DNA from: Porphyra umbilicalis
Taxonomy: Eukaryota; Rhodophyta; Bangiophyceae; Bangiales; Bangiaceae
Direction: 5' to 3'
NCBI GenBank assembly: GCA_002049455.2
Contig: KV918892.1
Location: forward strand, 62,001 to 126,000
Length of the DNA stretch: 64,000 nt
The notes beneath the pieces were generated by a model that saw nothing but the letters and a program-made list of their open reading frames with translations, had not been told where the DNA came from and did no database searches. The position numbers were made by a program, and so were the translations under genes. This document shows, one piece after another, positions 63,700-64,000 of this stretch (within the stretch, counting starts at the first letter, position 1; the number at the start of each line of letters is the position of its first letter).

Positions 63700-64000
63700 C
63701 GTCGGCGGTCGTGCCCTAGGAGAAGTTTTGGTTCCTTCTTGACGAAACATTGGCGACCCACAGCGGTCGAGTGTCGCCAACGAGTCGCGCAGGGGGGCTA
63801 ACCGTTTCGGAGACTGGAGCACCATGGGAGCATGCCGGCAGCGGATAAGCATCCGGCCGTGACGGATACGGAACAAACATACGGAGCTTCCTGTTCAATT
63901 GCAATTTTCTGGGGCAAATGTTTGGATCTAGTTTTCCATAAATCGATGACTGACACGCGACCACCAATGTCAGTTAGGTGACATTGTGGATCACGCGACA
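63700..64000. other. Window end, no feature
   Basis: 300 bp after the chromovirus similarity stops. Composition becomes less GC-rich; no open frame or repeat I recognise. Confidence 0.5.

Overview
This window is GC-rich nuclear DNA from a photosynthetic eukaryote. Protein genes are mostly single-exon, and the two introns I can place are short (233 and 416 bp, GT-AG). Genes lie close together, and poly-G/C and GCC/GGC triplet runs are everywhere. One pair of genes carries twin-arginine, thylakoid-type targeting segments. A bangiophyte red alga (Porphyra/Pyropia type) is my best guess. That is inference: no rRNA, plastid or species-diagnostic sequence is present.

Layout. 1-1.7 kb: end of a small secreted-protein gene. 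1.76-8.65 kb: a Ty1/copia LTR retrotransposon with near-identical LTRs and a target-site duplication, coding part broken. 8.65-27.3 kb: the host gene block, namely ribosomal protein uL30/RPL7 (+), a secreted RCC1-like repeat protein (-), a MYND/MSS51-like protein (-), an ornithine-decarboxylase-family enzyme (-) divergent from LSm6 (+), a gamma-glutamylcyclotransferase/AIG2-like protein (+), and two tandem paralogues of an unrecognised, probably lumen-targeted protein (-). 27.3-32.3 kb: gene-poor DNA with a clear TA-flanked MITE. 32.3-42.5 kb: a complete-looking young Ty3/gypsy chromovirus. 42.5-46.7 kb: a PIF/Harbinger transposase gene converging on an unknown gene, with a 453-bp inverted-repeat element between them. 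46.7-49.7 kb: gene-poor DNA. 49.7-63.7 kb: older, broken, nested copies of the same chromovirus family in opposite orientations.

The most novel item is in the chromovirus. Between pol and the 3' LTR it carries a long open reading frame on the opposite strand (about 650 aa, no family I recognise). It is kept in both the young copy and an older copy from a different subfamily. Pol itself also continues about 200 residues past its chromodomain, and the region before the 3' LTR carries a duplicated hairpin. The older copies show a readable insertion history: a forward copy went into the leader of a reverse copy (5-bp duplication ACAAT), yet the pieces now stand in circularly permuted order.

On the host side, the points to follow are the decarboxylase with Asn where the family has its catalytic Cys, the conserved C-terminal block of the two tandem paralogues, and host reading frames that switch exactly at homopolymer C/G runs (LSm6 and the second paralogue), which may be sequence errors. 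All calls were made by eye from motifs; no searches were run.
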